The notes below the pieces were generated by a model. That model ran no database searches. It saw nothing but the letters and a program-made list of their open reading frames with translations, and was not told the DNA's origin. Of a stretch of 64,000 nucleotides of DNA, positions 20,991-33,080 are shown in pieces. The translations under genes were made by a program, and so were the position numbers. This DNA is from Polyodon spathula (Eukaryota; Chordata; Actinopteri; Acipenseriformes; Polyodontidae): the NCBI RefSeq assembly GCF_017654505.1, contig NC_054540.1:42348554-42412553 (forward strand), read 5' to 3'. Position 1 is the first letter of the stretch, and each line of letters starts with the position of its first letter.

Positions 20991-23248
20991 GACCAAATTA
21001 TACGTCCTCACCAAGTGATGTAGACACTTGACACCGACTCAGATTGTGAACAATAAGAAAAAAAAAGATAGTTGTATATAGTAAGGTAGATTTGATAGTT
21101 TTATATAGTTCACATGCTTGAGTTAAGGCCAAATACCGGTTCAGAGGGCTAAGGTGCACGTTGCCAAAATGCAGAAATGCATGCCATTTGAAGTTCACTT
21201 TAAAAGATCCAAAGATGTCAAATGACAACATGAGGAAGAACGGTTCCAGCATCAGAATGCGAGGACAGGGGCGGTGCAGAACAGCAGATCACATGGAGGA
21301 CAGGCGAGGCAGAGGAAGTCAGTGTCAGGGACCAAACCAGTGAGAACAAACATTACATTTCTGTTTTTGTATCATTTAGTGTTTTGCTTGTATTTTAAGC
21401 AGTTGAATGTTGTTATTACTATTTATTTATTTATTTATTTATTTATATCTTCATTAGCAGGCAACTTGCAATTGTTACAAAATATCACAATACAAAGTAT
21501 AACATTACAGAATGTCACATTACTGATAAGAGCAGTTGTTATAAAGTACAGTAAAATCAGTAGCAAATAAGATGCAATTCAAAAATATGGAAGCGACCAA
21601 CTTGCTGTTAGAGTGGCGCCCAACGATTGGATTTGGTCCCAACACTTTTTGGCCTGGGAGCCATTGGCTCCTAAAGCAACAAGTTGGTCTGGAGCCCTGC
21701 TTTGTTATTAGATGAGTAGGTAAAAATCTACGACAGCTCATTGACTAGTATATTATACTGTAGTAGCAGTTAAAACTCAGAGAGTGTCTTTTAAAAGAAG
21801 CTTGCTATTGTTTAATGATATGTCTATAAGTTGAAATATGATAGTCGTAAAGTGGAATATAGGCCGAAGGGCTCTAAACTGCATGTTCATTACTTTCTAT
21901 GGAACAGCCTTCAGGGAAAATATAGATAGGTTTTTGGTTTTAACTGGTAAAACACCCCTGATTTATTTTAAATAAATAAATAATTAAATTGGTGTGTAGC
22001 CAATAAACACCGGAAACCACTGAAAAAAAGTGTTAATGGTTCATCTATTCACCTTGACAACCCCTTTCCAATTAAAAAATAATTTCCTGGTGCAACTGGG
22101 CAATGTTCCTCCTTCCTGACTTACTGTCTGTAAGTGATTCGTTCTGAATACTTTTGCCCCCCCCCCCCCCCCCCCAACCTACTGAGTGATGACACATTCC
22201 TACATTTCGATTGGAGATTCTGCTTGCGATCCAGGCCTATGTTCAAGGGACTTCTTTGACTTCTCCTTTTTTAAATGTGAAGATAGACAGTCTTATAATT
22301 ATGGTTGCCTTGCAAGAAACAGGTCTCCCTGATAAGGGAAAAACAAGAGAAATGAAAAACACACCTCAGAATTGCTTTCAGTGAACAGAAAAAAAAAAAA
22401 AAAGAAGAACTGCAACAAATTCATTCTTCATTTTCATTTGTCATGGTAATTGATCCAAACATTGATCAAGTGAAGGTAGATAACCCTGTGATTAGTAATG
22501 AGGATTTCCTATGTCCTGTGTTGTATATATTGGAGGTGTGCATGTGTGTTCTCACCAGAACATTGAAAATTGTGCTGGCTGCAGCATTTGTCTTCTGTTT
22601 TTGCCTGCCCGCATGCTTACTACTGTAAATGTATTGGCATTCCAAAGTAGACTTTCAATCCCAACAATCAGGTAAAGGTTTGACTATGCAAGACATCCCA
22701 AGTGAAAGGGGGGCCAATTGTTGTCCACTTATCACCATTGCAGATTGTCTGGGATATAAAAAGATATTCAGACCTGCATAACAGTTTAAATTATGTTTTT
22801 AGTTACTCAAAAAACACTACGTTTTTTGTAGTTGTATCAGTTTAGGCTGTAATTGTTGGAGAAATCCATAGGCAGTGTCTGAACATGTCAGTGTTTTATT
22901 CAGTGACGTTAATTAAGCACATCTGCTTTGTAGCTCTGAGTCACCAGTTCCAGGAATCTTTATTGTAGAGCAAATGTTGGGTGTTTCTTTTTTCAGTGTA
23001 CTTTTAGGTAACCCAAGACTAGTCTTAAACCATATGGAGGGAAGCTTGACGATGCAGTGGTGCGCATTGTGACCCAACAAATGTTATATTAATGGGTCTT
23101 TTTTGATTGTGCAGTTTACTGTCTTTGAGATTCATTGCCTTTTCACATGTCAATTTTAGTTTTCTTCATTTTCAAATTTGGAACATTTGTTCCTGATTGT
23201 GAGTCACACAGTACATATTGAGCCTTTTCATTTGTTTTTATGTTCCAG
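20991..23248 (+). other. LRCH intron, simple repeats only
   Basis: It holds an (ATTT)n run at 21421-21446, a C19 run at 22157-22175 and a short A-run near 22389. No exon or named element was seen. Confidence 0.5.
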
Positions 23249-23361
23249 CATTTGCCCGACCAAGCCGACATGACAGTAACTCTGCAGATCCCGGGTTCAC
23301 CATGCGGAGGAAAATGGAACATCTAAGAGAAGAAATGGAGCAGATCCGCCAGCTTCGCCAT
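23249..23361 (+). CDS. LRCH1: LRCH-family gene, pre-CH exon
   Basis: The acceptor is TTCCAG and the donor CAT|GTACGT. Two bases complete the Ala codon opened at 13694, then 37 codons follow with SADPGFTMRRKMEHLREE and MEQIRQLRH. The charged helix leading into the CH domain is the most paralogue-specific part I can read: the FTMRRKMEHLREEMEQIRQL form is what I recall for LRCH1 rather than LRCH3 or LRCH4. That is memory, not alignment. Confidence 0.93.
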
Positions 23362-23478
23362 GTACGTTTTACTTTTTGTGTTTTTGTTTTTTTGTTTTGT
23401 TTTTTTAAAGAAATTAAAAGGTATCTCAAGGCTCAGTAGCTCAAAAACATTTCTTAAACTTGATCAGCCTGTGAGGCT

Positions 23479-23622
23479 GTGCACATCTCATCAGTGCATA
23501 TGTGTCTGTACTCCTGCACACATCTCCTCATTGCATGTCTATGTTCCTGCACACATCTCCTCCGCGCATGTGTGTCTGTGCTTCTGTGCACATCTCCTCA
23601 GTACATGTATTTGTTTCTACAG
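23479..23622 (+). repeat. Imperfect repeat of about 40 bp running into a splice acceptor
   Basis: Four diverged units of the CACATCTCCTC...GCATGTG...CTG type fill the short intron; the last unit supplies the pyrimidine tract and AG of the next exon. Confidence 0.8.
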
Positions 23623-23760
23623 AACCTTGAGTCCAGGCTGAAAGTCATGCTACCAGATGATGTCGGTGTTGCTTTGATGGATGGCGTCGTCCTTTGTCAT
23701 TTAGCTAATCACATTCGCCCTCGTTCCGTGGGCAGCATTCATGTGCCCTCCCCAGCAGTG
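23623..23760 (+). CDS. LRCH1: LRCH-family gene, calponin-homology domain exon 1
   Basis: The acceptor is TTTCTACAG and the donor GTG|GTAAGG. The 46 codons in phase 0 to 0 encode NLESRLKVMLPDDVGVALMD, then GVVLCHLANHIRPRSVGSIH and VPSPAV. The DG..LC.L.N.I.P.S pattern is the hallmark of a type of CH domain. In LRCH proteins the CH domain lies at the C-terminus behind the leucine-rich repeats; LRCH1 is known to bind the Cdc42 exchange factor DOCK8 and restrain cell migration, acting in the cytoplasm. The exon is intact with no stop or frame damage, consistent with a working gene. Confidence 0.97.
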
Positions 23761-24163
23761 GTAAGGACCTGATGCTAAAGTTTCAGGGGTTAGACAAACA
23801 TTGTACTGTAGTTGACCCATGTCTCTCCCATGGTCAGTTCAGTAGGCTGGTTTACAGATTACAAACATTTACAGTACTCTGATTTGATGAATTTACTTTA
23901 ACCGAACTACCTCCTGGTGACCTGTCGTTTGTGCAGGTCTCAGATGTTGTGTTGTAATATATTTCTGGAGGTCTTGACAGAAATAATTAGATTTTCTGTT
24001 ATAATTGGTCTAGGGAACACCCCTGCCTGGTTCCAGTAGTTGGGCAATAGAGGATTTACTGTACCTAGTGCATCTGAAAGTCATTTTCAAATATTTAATT
24101 GAATTCTTAATTAGTATACCAAACTAAAATAATGTCTCACTTTTGTGTTTTTTATTTTTTCAG

Positions 24164-24241
24164 CCTAAATTAAGTATGGCGAAATGCCGAAGAAATGTTG
24201 AAAACTTCTTGGATGCATGTAAGAAGCTGGGTGTTCCACAG
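24164..24241 (+). CDS. LRCH1: LRCH-family gene, calponin-homology domain exon 2
   Basis: The acceptor is TTTTTTCAG and the donor CAG|GTAATG; 26 codons in phase 0 to 0. PKLSMAKCRRNVENFLDACK followed by KLGVPQ is the conserved second helix region of the CH domain (the N.E.FL.AC..LGV motif). This block is almost unchanged across LRCH paralogues, so it supports the family strongly but not the paralogue. Confidence 0.97.
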
Positions 24242-24433
24242 GTAATGCATCACGCTCTATATGGAATATTTCTGTGCTTCTGTTTCATTCTCAGCAAATA
24301 GACAGTAACTCCTGGAGCCTTTCAACAGTCAGCTAGAACTGCTGATAAAAGTAAAAGCTGGTGAATCACCAGAAACGTGACCACTTGTAGAGAAATGAGT
24401 TATTCCACTAATTCAATCTCTTACTTCTTCCAG

Positions 24434-24553
24434 GAAAAACTGTGTTTGCCTCACCATATTTTAGAAGAACGAGGAATGGTAAAAGTTGGCATAACGGTCC
24501 AAGCTCTTCTAGAACTGCCCGCATCACGACCGACACAACTGTCTGCTGTGTAG
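24434..24553 (+). CDS. LRCH1: LRCH-family gene, terminal coding exon
   Basis: The acceptor is TTCTTCCAG; 39 codons and TAG at 24551-24553. EKLCLPHHILEERGMVKVGI, then TVQALLELPASRPTQLSAV, closes the CH domain and ends with a short Pro/Ser tail. The QLS(A/V) ending fits the soluble LRCH1-type C-terminus; the LRCH3 form I recall ends instead with a membrane segment. Total coding sequence in the window is 951 bases from the first full codon (316 residues plus stop), with every junction in phase. Confidence 0.96.
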   Translation, partial: EKLCLPHHILEERGMVKVGITVQALLELPASRPTQLSAV

Positions 24554-26499
24554 TGCAGCTCTGTTAAATATTACTTTCAGTCTTGTGTTAATTACTATTT
24601 GTGTACAAAACACTGTCTTTGCCAATATCTGAAAATATGATGCAAATACAATCCCAGATTTGATGCCTGAAAAGGAACATAACACACTTTCTGTCACTTT
24701 ATTTTGCTTATTATTGTATGTGTGTTCCAAATGCAATTTTAAATTTATGGATAAACTATCCCATGGTTCTGATAATTACAAAAACTCAATGGTAATGAGT
24801 ACATTAAAAAAAAAAAAAAAAGAATCGCGGAAAAATGTTTCAACAAAGTCTTCAACTGTTCAAGCAATGGTCAGTTACCAGATTTAATTTGATTAGCTAA
24901 TATCCTGCTTAGATAAAGCACAGCTTACAGCATTCTCCACCTGTCAACAGTAAACAAGTCATTACCCTCCCAGAATAAGCAGTGCCATCCAGGGGTGATC
25001 TATCCTGACCAAATCAGCTCCTAAATATGAATCTCTCGGTAGTGTTAGCAGGAGAGTCAGGCTCACTAGATGCCCGCTGTCCAGAATATTATTTCAGATA
25101 CGTGGGTTATATTTTTCCTTCAGCTTTCACCAACGAATGGTGAGACGTGCCAGCCTGTAATGAAAGGTATGCATTCATTCAGTGAGGACTGCCAATCCAG
25201 ACGCTTTTTGTGTTTACACTTCAAGTGCTTGTGAAGTTGGTATTTTAGCATTTCCTTAGTTATTTATTTTTGCCAAATTGTCCACCACATGATGGTTGTT
25301 TCCAAGCTGTACTTTTGAAAATAGAGAAGTTGTTTTTTTTTGTTTGTTTTTTTTTCCTTTATCATGTTGCATACAGTTTTGGATAAAAAAAAATGTACAT
25401 TGAAGTATTTGTATTTATTTAATGTAATTTGAAAACTCAAAGTTTTCTTTTAAGAACGGAGCATCAGATCTGCGGATGCCCTGTTCATTGTAGATTCATT
25501 GTAAAGAATGATTGGCATTGGTAACTGAGTTAACGTGTCCTAGCTTCTGCTGCCAGAGCCCTATATAACCTTTAGTTGCACAAATGAATATTGTATCTGG
25601 TAAAATAAGCTGTTTGAACAGAAAGTTTGTAAATATTACTGCTTTTTTCAATTTCCAAAAGTGAAATGAAGGATTTTCTGCTAAAATATAAACCTTTACC
25701 TGCATTTAAGGTAGATGAGCCTTTTACAAGGTGCTCAAAAACTAGAGGTCTTAAAAATACAGCCCTGAAACTGCACTGAGTCACTGATTCCATTACAAAT
25801 CTTTATTTTCACTCTCTCTCATTTAGTAGTCCTTCCTCTCATTTCCTGTCTGGATTATTTATTATACTGAAAAGATTCATATGCGATTTAGCAAATGTGT
25901 TAATAATACCATGGTAATCGATTTTATATAACCCTAATAAGTAATCAGTACATCTTGTGGGCTATTGGGTCCTTATTTGTTTTGTGTTTTACTTCATCAC
26001 TTTGAAAAACTGTTAAGCTGACCTTATATTGTTTTGTATTAGCTGTATAAGGGGGTGTATAGAAATGCATTGCAGTGGATAGGATGTATAGAACGCAAAT
26101 CAGTGGATATGATGTAGAGAACTCACTGCAGTGTTTCACCTGCTTATGATACTAGCTGTTATGTGTTTGACCTGTCTTTTCAGTGTCACTTCCATATGCT
26201 TTATTGGGTCCTCAATGAAGTCCTGTGAAACTTGGAAATGTATTTTAGTTAAAATTCTTACTGTGTCATGTTCTGAAATACTATCTGAGGATATTTTGAA
26301 GTCCATGTTCATGTACTACCACACACCTGGACCCTTTTGTGCGAGCACTTGACACTAATTCATAGATAATCCAAATGGTACAGGTCAGGTTTCATCTGAT
26401 TAGATACCTTCCGATAAGTCTGGGCATGGTGAACCATCATAAATATACTGTCACAAAGCTGTCTTTAGCATTCTACACCAAGCATTTCAGTGTTGATTT
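24554..26499 (+). other. LRCH 3' untranslated region and downstream sequence
   Basis: AT-rich sequence without a recognisable element. The end of the transcript could not be placed: no clear AATAAA with downstream context was seen close to the stop; one at 29785-29790 is a distant candidate. Confidence 0.5.
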
Positions 26500-27260
26500 T
26501 AATATAGTCAATTCCTGTTAGTATGAATTTCAAGGGACCAGCAAAGAAAATAGTCTTATAAAGTGTCTAAAGCCAAATATATGCTGGCAGAAGTTACATT
26601 TACACTGGAATCACATTTTAGTATCAGAAATGTACATTTAAAAGTACTGTGCATTTTATAAAAAATATGGCTGTAACTGAACTTTTCGCATTCTGATCAC
26701 AGGCATTTTCAAACCACAAAAGCAAGGCTTCCTTAACATCAGGGTATTGAGCAAATCGGAATCGCTGATGACATGCATCCACAGGTTTTTCTGTTCATAA
26801 GCCTGTACTGTTCTTGAATCCCAGTGTTTGTGGGAGTATTTTGTAATCTGCAGCAACATTTTTCTTTTTCTTGTAAGGTGGTGCATTATCCAGTGCTTTC
26901 AACACCTCCACTTTTGTCTGCAAGGATAGTGCATGTTTGGCAATTATGGCAACTTGAAATGCATCATGGGATCTCTAATCCCTAAACAGAACTAAAATAC
27001 AGTACCTAAATACATTTCCAAATATCCTTTCCACTCAACTGTTCAAACTAGGGCGTTTAGTTGTATTCACATTTTTCTTTTCTGGGAGGGCTCCAAAATA
27101 ATTTGCACTAACAGGAAATCTGTGTTAAGTGAATTCGTATTATAAGAAGTAATTTACAATAAGAGACTGCTAAATTTGGCCGGGACTCTAGAAAATTCTT
27201 ACTATCAGGAAATTTGTCAAATCAGAGTTCATTTGAATGAGAAATGACAGTATAAATAAC
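26500..27260 (-). pseudogene. Tigger/pogo-type transposase relic
   Basis: The minus strand from about 26960 down reads, across frame breaks, AKHALSLQTKVEVLKALDN (the helix-turn-helix start of CENP-B-like DNA-binding domains) and later QYPDVKEALLLWFENA, the second helix-turn-helix motif typical of Tigger and jerky-like transposases. The outer parts (TTCCTGTTAGTATGAATTTC near 26513, TTTGCACTAACAGGAAAT near 27100 in opposite orientation) are probably terminal repeats. The catalytic DDE domain is missing, so this is a deleted, inactive copy. Confidence 0.75.
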
Positions 27261-27412
27261 AAACATGGAATACAAGGAGCTCTTTGCTTATGTTTACGTT
27301 GAGAATTGTGATCACTTTCACACTCACACATACCATAAATACATTTGATACATTTATAGTTTTGTTATTGTGTCATTCTCAATAATATTTTCAACGAAAG
27401 ACATTTAGAGTT

Positions 27413-28700
27413 GCAGACAAAAGTACTGGCACCCTACGCGTATTGTACCATAATTCAAGGTAACAGATTAAGGATAAGCATTTGGCAAACTATAAACGCT
27501 TTTCAATAAAATACATCATTTCTAGTAATCTAACAAATTATACTATAAAAAATCAAACAAGCTTATTTCAGTATGTTACAACTTATTGGTGAAATCTGGG
27601 CCCATTCTGTCTTGCATATTTCCTTCAGCTCAGAGAGATTGTATTGGACATCTTTGTTCAGATCAATCCAAAGCATTTCTATTGGATTGGGATCTGATGA
27701 TTGTGAAAGTCATTCCAGAAATGTTTTTCTTTTCTTAAATTCCAGAGTTTACTTAGCCGTGTGCTTTGGGTTGTTGTCCTGTTGGAAGATACACTGTCTG
27801 CCAATCGGCCTACGAGCAGATGGAATCATTGTACTCTAGAATGTTTTGATACATGGCTGCATTCATTCGATCTTCAGTCACGTGAATGTCTGCAGTTCCT
27901 GAATTTTTTAACAAAGCACTGTGTATTTTGATCACACCTCCTCCATGTTTATTTTAGACTCATTGGAACAGAGAATTTTGTGAATGTTATTTAAGTGGTT
28001 TGCAGCAAGGTGTACGTCTACAGCTCGTCTGTGTTCAGGTGCCTTTGTACAGTCCTTTCATGCACTGTTTTGCCTGATGCTTCTAAATCAGTCCTTGGCT
28101 GTTAACCTTGGATGTTTTTAGCTGCTGTGATTATTCTCCTACCTGCTATACCAGTCATTTTCTTTGGACGTTGAGGTTCAGGTGGATTTGTTCCATGGGT
28201 ATTCTTGATTATTGCTCTGATTGTGGATTTTGATGGTCCATATTTCTTTTGATACTGTTCTGAAGCCATTTCCTTTGTTGTAGTCTTGGTACGAGTGGTT
28301 TTCTCAAAAGTGAATCCAACTCCTTTTTCTTGACCATCATCTGCTGTGTTGCCAAAATGTTCTTTAACAGATGTTGGAAGTAGTGAGCTCTTTTTCCAGG
28401 TAGTAACTTTATAAAGCAGATTTGTTTACTGTGTAATGGTTTTCAATCAATGAGTGTATTTTTTAATTAGTTCTATTACGTTTTTACAGACTTAATGTAA
28501 AGGTGCCAATACCTTTGTCATAAACATATTTGAAATTGCTTGAGTGCTTTTGTTTTTTATAAAGATTGTTTTTTAAACTACCAGACATTGTGTATTTTGG
28601 TCTTCTGTCATAATAATCAGTGGCTAATGTTCACTAAATGCTTGTATTTGAATTGTCTTGTATTAAGTGCAGGGTGCCAATACATTAGTCTACGAAAGTT
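27413..28700 (-). mobile_element. Decayed Tc1-like transposon, reverse orientation
   Basis: Terminal similarity: GCAGACAAAAGTACTGGCACCCT at the left (27415) against AGGGTGCCAATACATTAGTC at the right (28673). The minus strand around 27755-27790 reads CIFQQDNNPKHTAK (second catalytic Asp region) and around 27590-27700 DPNPIEMLWIDLNKD (catalytic Glu region). Frame breaks and substitutions throughout show it is old. An internal GGTGCCAATACCTTTGTC at about 28502 resembles the outer end, so there may be two overlapping ends. Confidence 0.82.
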
Positions 28701-29384
28701 TGAATTTCTTCCACAAGAAACATGTAGCATTCAAGTGAATTTCAAGTTCCAGATTACAATTATTATTTAGTTTTAAAACTTAAAATGTAAGCGACTTTTG
28801 TTGATAAACATTTTAAATCATGTTTATATATTTAATTGCGCAATGACGTTTCTAAGAATGAGCATGTGTGTGTTTCTCGTATGCCTATTCAGCTTATTGC
28901 ACATTTAAGTGTCTGCTGCTCGAATATTTGTCTACAGTTCCTTAAAGCATCCTAAAAAGATACAACTTATATTAAAAAATGTAAACTGTACTATACTGTA
29001 CTGCCATAGAAAAACAAATATCTGTACACAGATGGGAATCTTCTATGGTATTTTTAAATAACTGCATTTATTTAACTACAGTTCAAACTACTTTGTGTTT
29101 AATATTGTAATTGTGTGTTTTTCCATTTTAGGTTTCATGATGTAAATATTGGGGCGTGGATCAAATATGTCTTCATGTTTTTGTTGTAATGTTACATTGT
29201 CATGACATAATGTATTTATATAGATCCTTGTAACAGTGTTTACCAAGGGTTAGACATTCCCACTGGAGCCTTTAGCCCCATTTTCTTCTGAAAATATTTT
29301 GGTTTGCTGAAGTTTATCTAAAGGGCATTTTCTTCTGTGCTGATGACAGTACAAAGTCAACACATTTAACTTTCATTATTTCTA
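28701..29384. other. Intergenic, no feature seen
   Basis: AT-rich, no recognised element or exon. Confidence 0.5.
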
Positions 29385-29774
29385 TTAACGTTCTGGCTTT
29401 ACATCTTTGTCATCTTTGTCATGCGGAGGAGTTTCTGAACCAAACTGAACAGAATGGGGAGGTGCTTGTGTATGTGTATAGAACTGATAGGTTGCCTTTT
29501 GTAATTCACATAAACATTTTGTGTTCTGTAAAATTGCCCCACATTTTCTAGCACAACCTTGTAAAATAATGTAATCTTTGCTTTGTTTGAGAGTTATGCT
29601 GTTATTTGAGCTTCCAAATGTAAATGTCCCTTTTAAACAACAGAAGCCTTCTGGTGTCTGTGTATATAGTTTTGTTTTGTATGAAAATTGCATGCCAGTA
29701 ACACATTTGACCAATCCTGACACTGTGTACATACCCTCTGTATAAAGTTCAGGATGTTTCTTAAAAGGTTCCAT
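29385..29774 (-). CDS. Unidentified open frame of 129 codons, possible terminal exon
   Basis: I do not recognise this protein. The minus-strand frame starts with ATG at 29774 and stays open about 19 codons further upstream. It reads MEPFKKHPELYTEGMYTVSG, then a region with regularly spaced Cys (VKCVTGM, FCCLKGTFTF, ARKCGAI, KCLCEL), and ends in an acidic/basic tail DKDDKDVKPER. The composition (alternating beta-like strands, then a charged tail) looks more protein-like than chance for DNA that is about 60 percent AT. A sequence resembling an acceptor (TTTATACAG) lies about 40 bases inside the frame, so a spliced terminal exon is possible. A TTTATT (AATAAA on the minus strand) lies about 300 bases downstream at about 29067. 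It would run tail-to-tail with LRCH. It could equally be a chance frame or a transposon piece. Confidence 0.3.
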   Translation of the reverse strand: MEPFKKHPELYTEGMYTVSGLVKCVTGMQFSYKTKLYTQTPEGFCCLKGTFTFGSSNNSITLKQSKDYIILQGCARKCGAILQNTKCLCELQKATYQFYTHTQAPPHSVQFGSETPPHDKDDKDVKPER

Positions 29775-30504
29775 GGATAAGAAAAATAAAATGTTCTTTT
29801 CCAGTATGCCTGTTTGGCTTTGTTACTCATCCCCTTACCTCACCCTGAATCATGTTTCTTGGTATGCGGTTTTAGTGCTGGAAATTTATACAAGTCATGT
29901 AGAACATACAGTAAATAATAGACAAAGAATTACTCGCATGTAGCTGCTTTGTATGATCTTCATTCACTACGGGCACCAGACTGAACTCCTCCCCCAAACC
30001 ACAATGAATCACCCGTTTTGGGTTTAGTGGACGTCCTCCGATCCCACGACCAAGCCAGCTTACTCTGTCACACCCAGGAACTCCAAAGTGGATGACAGTA
30101 AGCTACCAGCCTCTGGAGGACAAAGGCCAGCCCTACAGGTGTCCGCCTGAGCTCACTGGTTGCCTGGCAAGCAGTGTCTTCTGTAGCGCGATAAGGAGAA
30201 ACAGTCCCTGCTGGTTTTGCTTTCCTAGTATTGCTCTGTTTCTGGTTTGTTTATAAAATGTCCTCCTGCCGTCATCTTGTTTATTTTGTTGTGCCCTTTT
30301 CCAGACACAATCTTGGCACCAACCTCAAAAAGTGAATCTCTTTTGAACATTTATTTTATTTGAAAAATGAATTGCTTCTAGAGGCTTTTATTAGATTATT
30401 TTCTTTGCTTCGCTTTGATTGGTAGCAGTGGGTGTTTTGGCAGCTTTTCCTTTTAGTTCATACATCACTAAAAATGAACAGACTATCTCACCTTTTAATC
30501 TTTT
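29775..30504. other. Intergenic, no feature seen
   Basis: No element was recognised. Confidence 0.45.
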
Positions 30505-30888
30505 TTGTGTGCTTTTTTTTTAGCTTTACGTTTTTGTAAATCAGTCCCTGATTGTCCCAAATACCCCCAGCTCCCTACTAATGGAGCTTTGAGGATCCAG
30601 TCAAACACAGCTTCCATCTTTCACTATCTTACGGAATGTATTTTGAATTCAGGCCATTTCCATCTGATAAAAACTAACGCAAGCCAAGTGATAAAACTTT
30701 TAAAAATGTCAGATGGTTGTACCACACTTTTATCATATGGAAAACACAAGAACCCATTTCTACCTACTCTTTGCATGTTTAAACTGTGCATTGTACATGA
30801 TATTAGATGTGGTTTACCTATTGATAAACCCGGACAACAACCACATTCACAGTATAGAGTCTCTTCTCTGACCCACCTATTTAAATAA
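30505..30888 (+). CDS. Unidentified open frame of 127 codons
   Basis: I do not recognise it. A T-run ending in TTTTTTTTAG at about 30516-30524 could be a splice acceptor, after which the frame reads RFCKSVPDCPKYPQLPTNGA, then FHYLTECILNSGHFHLI, SDGCTTLLSYGKHKNPF and a terminal SSLTHLFK. No signal peptide, membrane segment or known motif is evident. The length is notable for AT-rich DNA but not decisive, and no partner exon was found. An A-run of about 18 follows 40 bases after the stop (30924-30941) next to AATAAA at about 30919-30924, which could also mean an old retrocopied 3' end. Confidence 0.22.
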   Translation: MCAFFLALRFCKSVPDCPKYPQLPTNGALRIQSNTASIFHYLTECILNSGHFHLIKTNASQVIKLLKMSDGCTTLLSYGKHKNPFLPTLCMFKLCIVHDIRCGLPIDKPGQQPHSQYRVSSLTHLFK

Positions 30889-30941
30889 TGGCACTTATAT
30901 GCTTTTTTTAAAAGTACCGAATAAAAAAAAAAAAAAAAAAA

Positions 30942-32145
30942 ATCTGATCAAATGCCAACACTAAATAATGGTATCTTTATTGCAGAAGTTTGTTTAAAAG
31001 CCTCTGTAAAGGATAGTGGCAATATCATTTCAATTTAATCCTAGGGCCAGTTCCTTTTAAAGTTTTTCGGCAATAAATACCATGGCTGAAAAATGACTTC
31101 CTAGAGTCAACCAGCAGGGTGTGTGATGACATGATTGTATAAATGCTTTGCTGACATTGTAATCACTTCCATGGAACTGGAAAGCTGTTAGTGAAATACT
31201 CCCGAGCTGAGCCCTCTGAATCACTTGCTGCCTTTGAGCACTCTGTACAAGGTAAGTTCATTCTTTGGTGATGTTGACTACTTTACAAAAAACAACACAA
31301 CAAACTGCATTTAGCAAAAAAATTGGTCTTTATTTTAAGATCAGCATAGTGTCTTTATCCCCTGTTTTAAGGGTTGTATTGCTTACTATTTTAATAAGTA
31401 AGATAGTAAAAAGCTAGTTTACTCAAAATACACTTCATTGTATTGCTAAAATTGTTCTACATACACTTCATTGTATTGCTGGAAGTGTATTGGCGGGTTA
31501 TTTGCTAATAATGCTTTATTTTGTAACATTTGATTGGTATTTAGCTTTTTCACATAACCTTTGTTAAATGTATGTATATCATAACACTATCTTGTTACTG
31601 TGTGTATAAAGTAATACAAAAAAGATACTGCTATGGGTTTGTGTCAATGTCCCTAGAGAAACAGTAGTACAGTTCTTAACAGGCACTTTAAACTTTTATT
31701 TTCATCTGGTGGTATCTTAAGAAATGTTGCCTCATTGCTGTTTTAAACATTACAATCTTTGAATGACACATTTTGATGATGAAAGCTGTACTATCCAGCT
31801 AGCAGAGTTGCCCAGTGATAGTTCTAAGGGTTCATTTGTATGATGCTTCACAATTAGCTGTGGAAGGGAAGTTTGGATTAGTGCATTACTTTAAGGGAAC
31901 TTGTGTTTTGGCTTTTATTTATTGATTTAATTTTTATTTATTTGAGGTTTAAATCAGTGAAAATAATATCCCAGTCAGGGGTAATAACAGTATTCTGGGA
32001 CGGTCGGAAAAACAGCTCACCTGCTTGTATTCTTTGTGAATGCAAACCATGTGAAGCCTGTGACGTTTACTTCATCGGTACTTGCATTCAGTATGTTAAT
32101 TAATGCAATATGCAGTACTCTAATTTAAAATTTCTGATTAGAGGT
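30942..32145. other. Intergenic, no feature seen
   Basis: Nothing recognised; a short tandem of CACTTCATTGTATTGC occurs near 31430-31480. Confidence 0.45.
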
Positions 32146-32285
32146 CAATCTGGAATAGCCAGGCCCAGAATGCAAATCAATCTGGAATAGCCAGGTCCAG
32201 ATTGTAGGTCAGTCTGGAATAGCCAGGTCCAGATTGCAGATCAATGTGGAATAGCCAGGTCCAGATTGCAGGTCAGATTGCAGGA
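32146..32285 (+). repeat. 32-bp tandem repeat, four units
   Basis: Units start at 32146, 32178, 32210 and 32242 with the core TGGAATAGCCAGGTCCAGAT, followed by a partial unit. Confidence 0.93.
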
Positions 32286-33080
32286 TTGTGTGTGCATGGT
32301 TCATGTTGTGTAAAATATGGTTCATATTGTGTAAAATGAAGGCATCTGAACATAGTCAGACTCTTCAGTAATGTAGGCTGTGTTTAATTGTCACGCTTAA
32401 CTTTTCAATCAGGTTCCTTTGAAAAAGCAGTAACATGAAAATAGTGCACAAGTTGGTATAAGAATGAGTTCTTTATTACTGTGTATGTAGTGTGTGTACC
32501 AATGGCAGTGGAGCCTTTTCTAAAAAAATAAATAAATAAATAAATAAAAGTAATATTTGGAGAATCAACTTAAACCGCAACTAAACACTGTGTGCCAGGA
32601 TGCCATCAAGGATTTAAAAAAAAATCTTGTAGTAACAGTCTTTGATAGAGGTTAATGTAAAGCATGTGACTTTACCTTACGGCAAGTGTTACTAATGCTG
32701 CTACAGGGTCAATCACAAATCTGCACAGTAATAACATATTCCTATATGTTACTGTAAAGCATTCACTGAACTGATACATACATATTGTATGTAAAATACA
32801 TGGAAATCAAGCATGGACTGGAATTAGCTGCATAAAACAAATTGGGTTATATCACACATCATCATACTGTTTATTTTAAAATAAGTATCTTAATTTATTG
32901 AAAAAAGTTACATTTTCAAAAACATTGGTAACCTAAGTTTTTACAGACAGATAGATTGACAGACAGACAAACATCCATATAGTCTCAGACAAAAATATTT
33001 TGGGAGATAAAAAAAAAAAAAATAGAAAACCCCACAAAAAGTGATTTCTGTAATTTCTAAGGGTTCTATTGAAAGATATA
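32286..33080. other. Intergenic, simple repeats only
   Basis: (AAAT)n near 32526-32548 and an A-run near 33009-33021. No gene seen. Confidence 0.5.
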
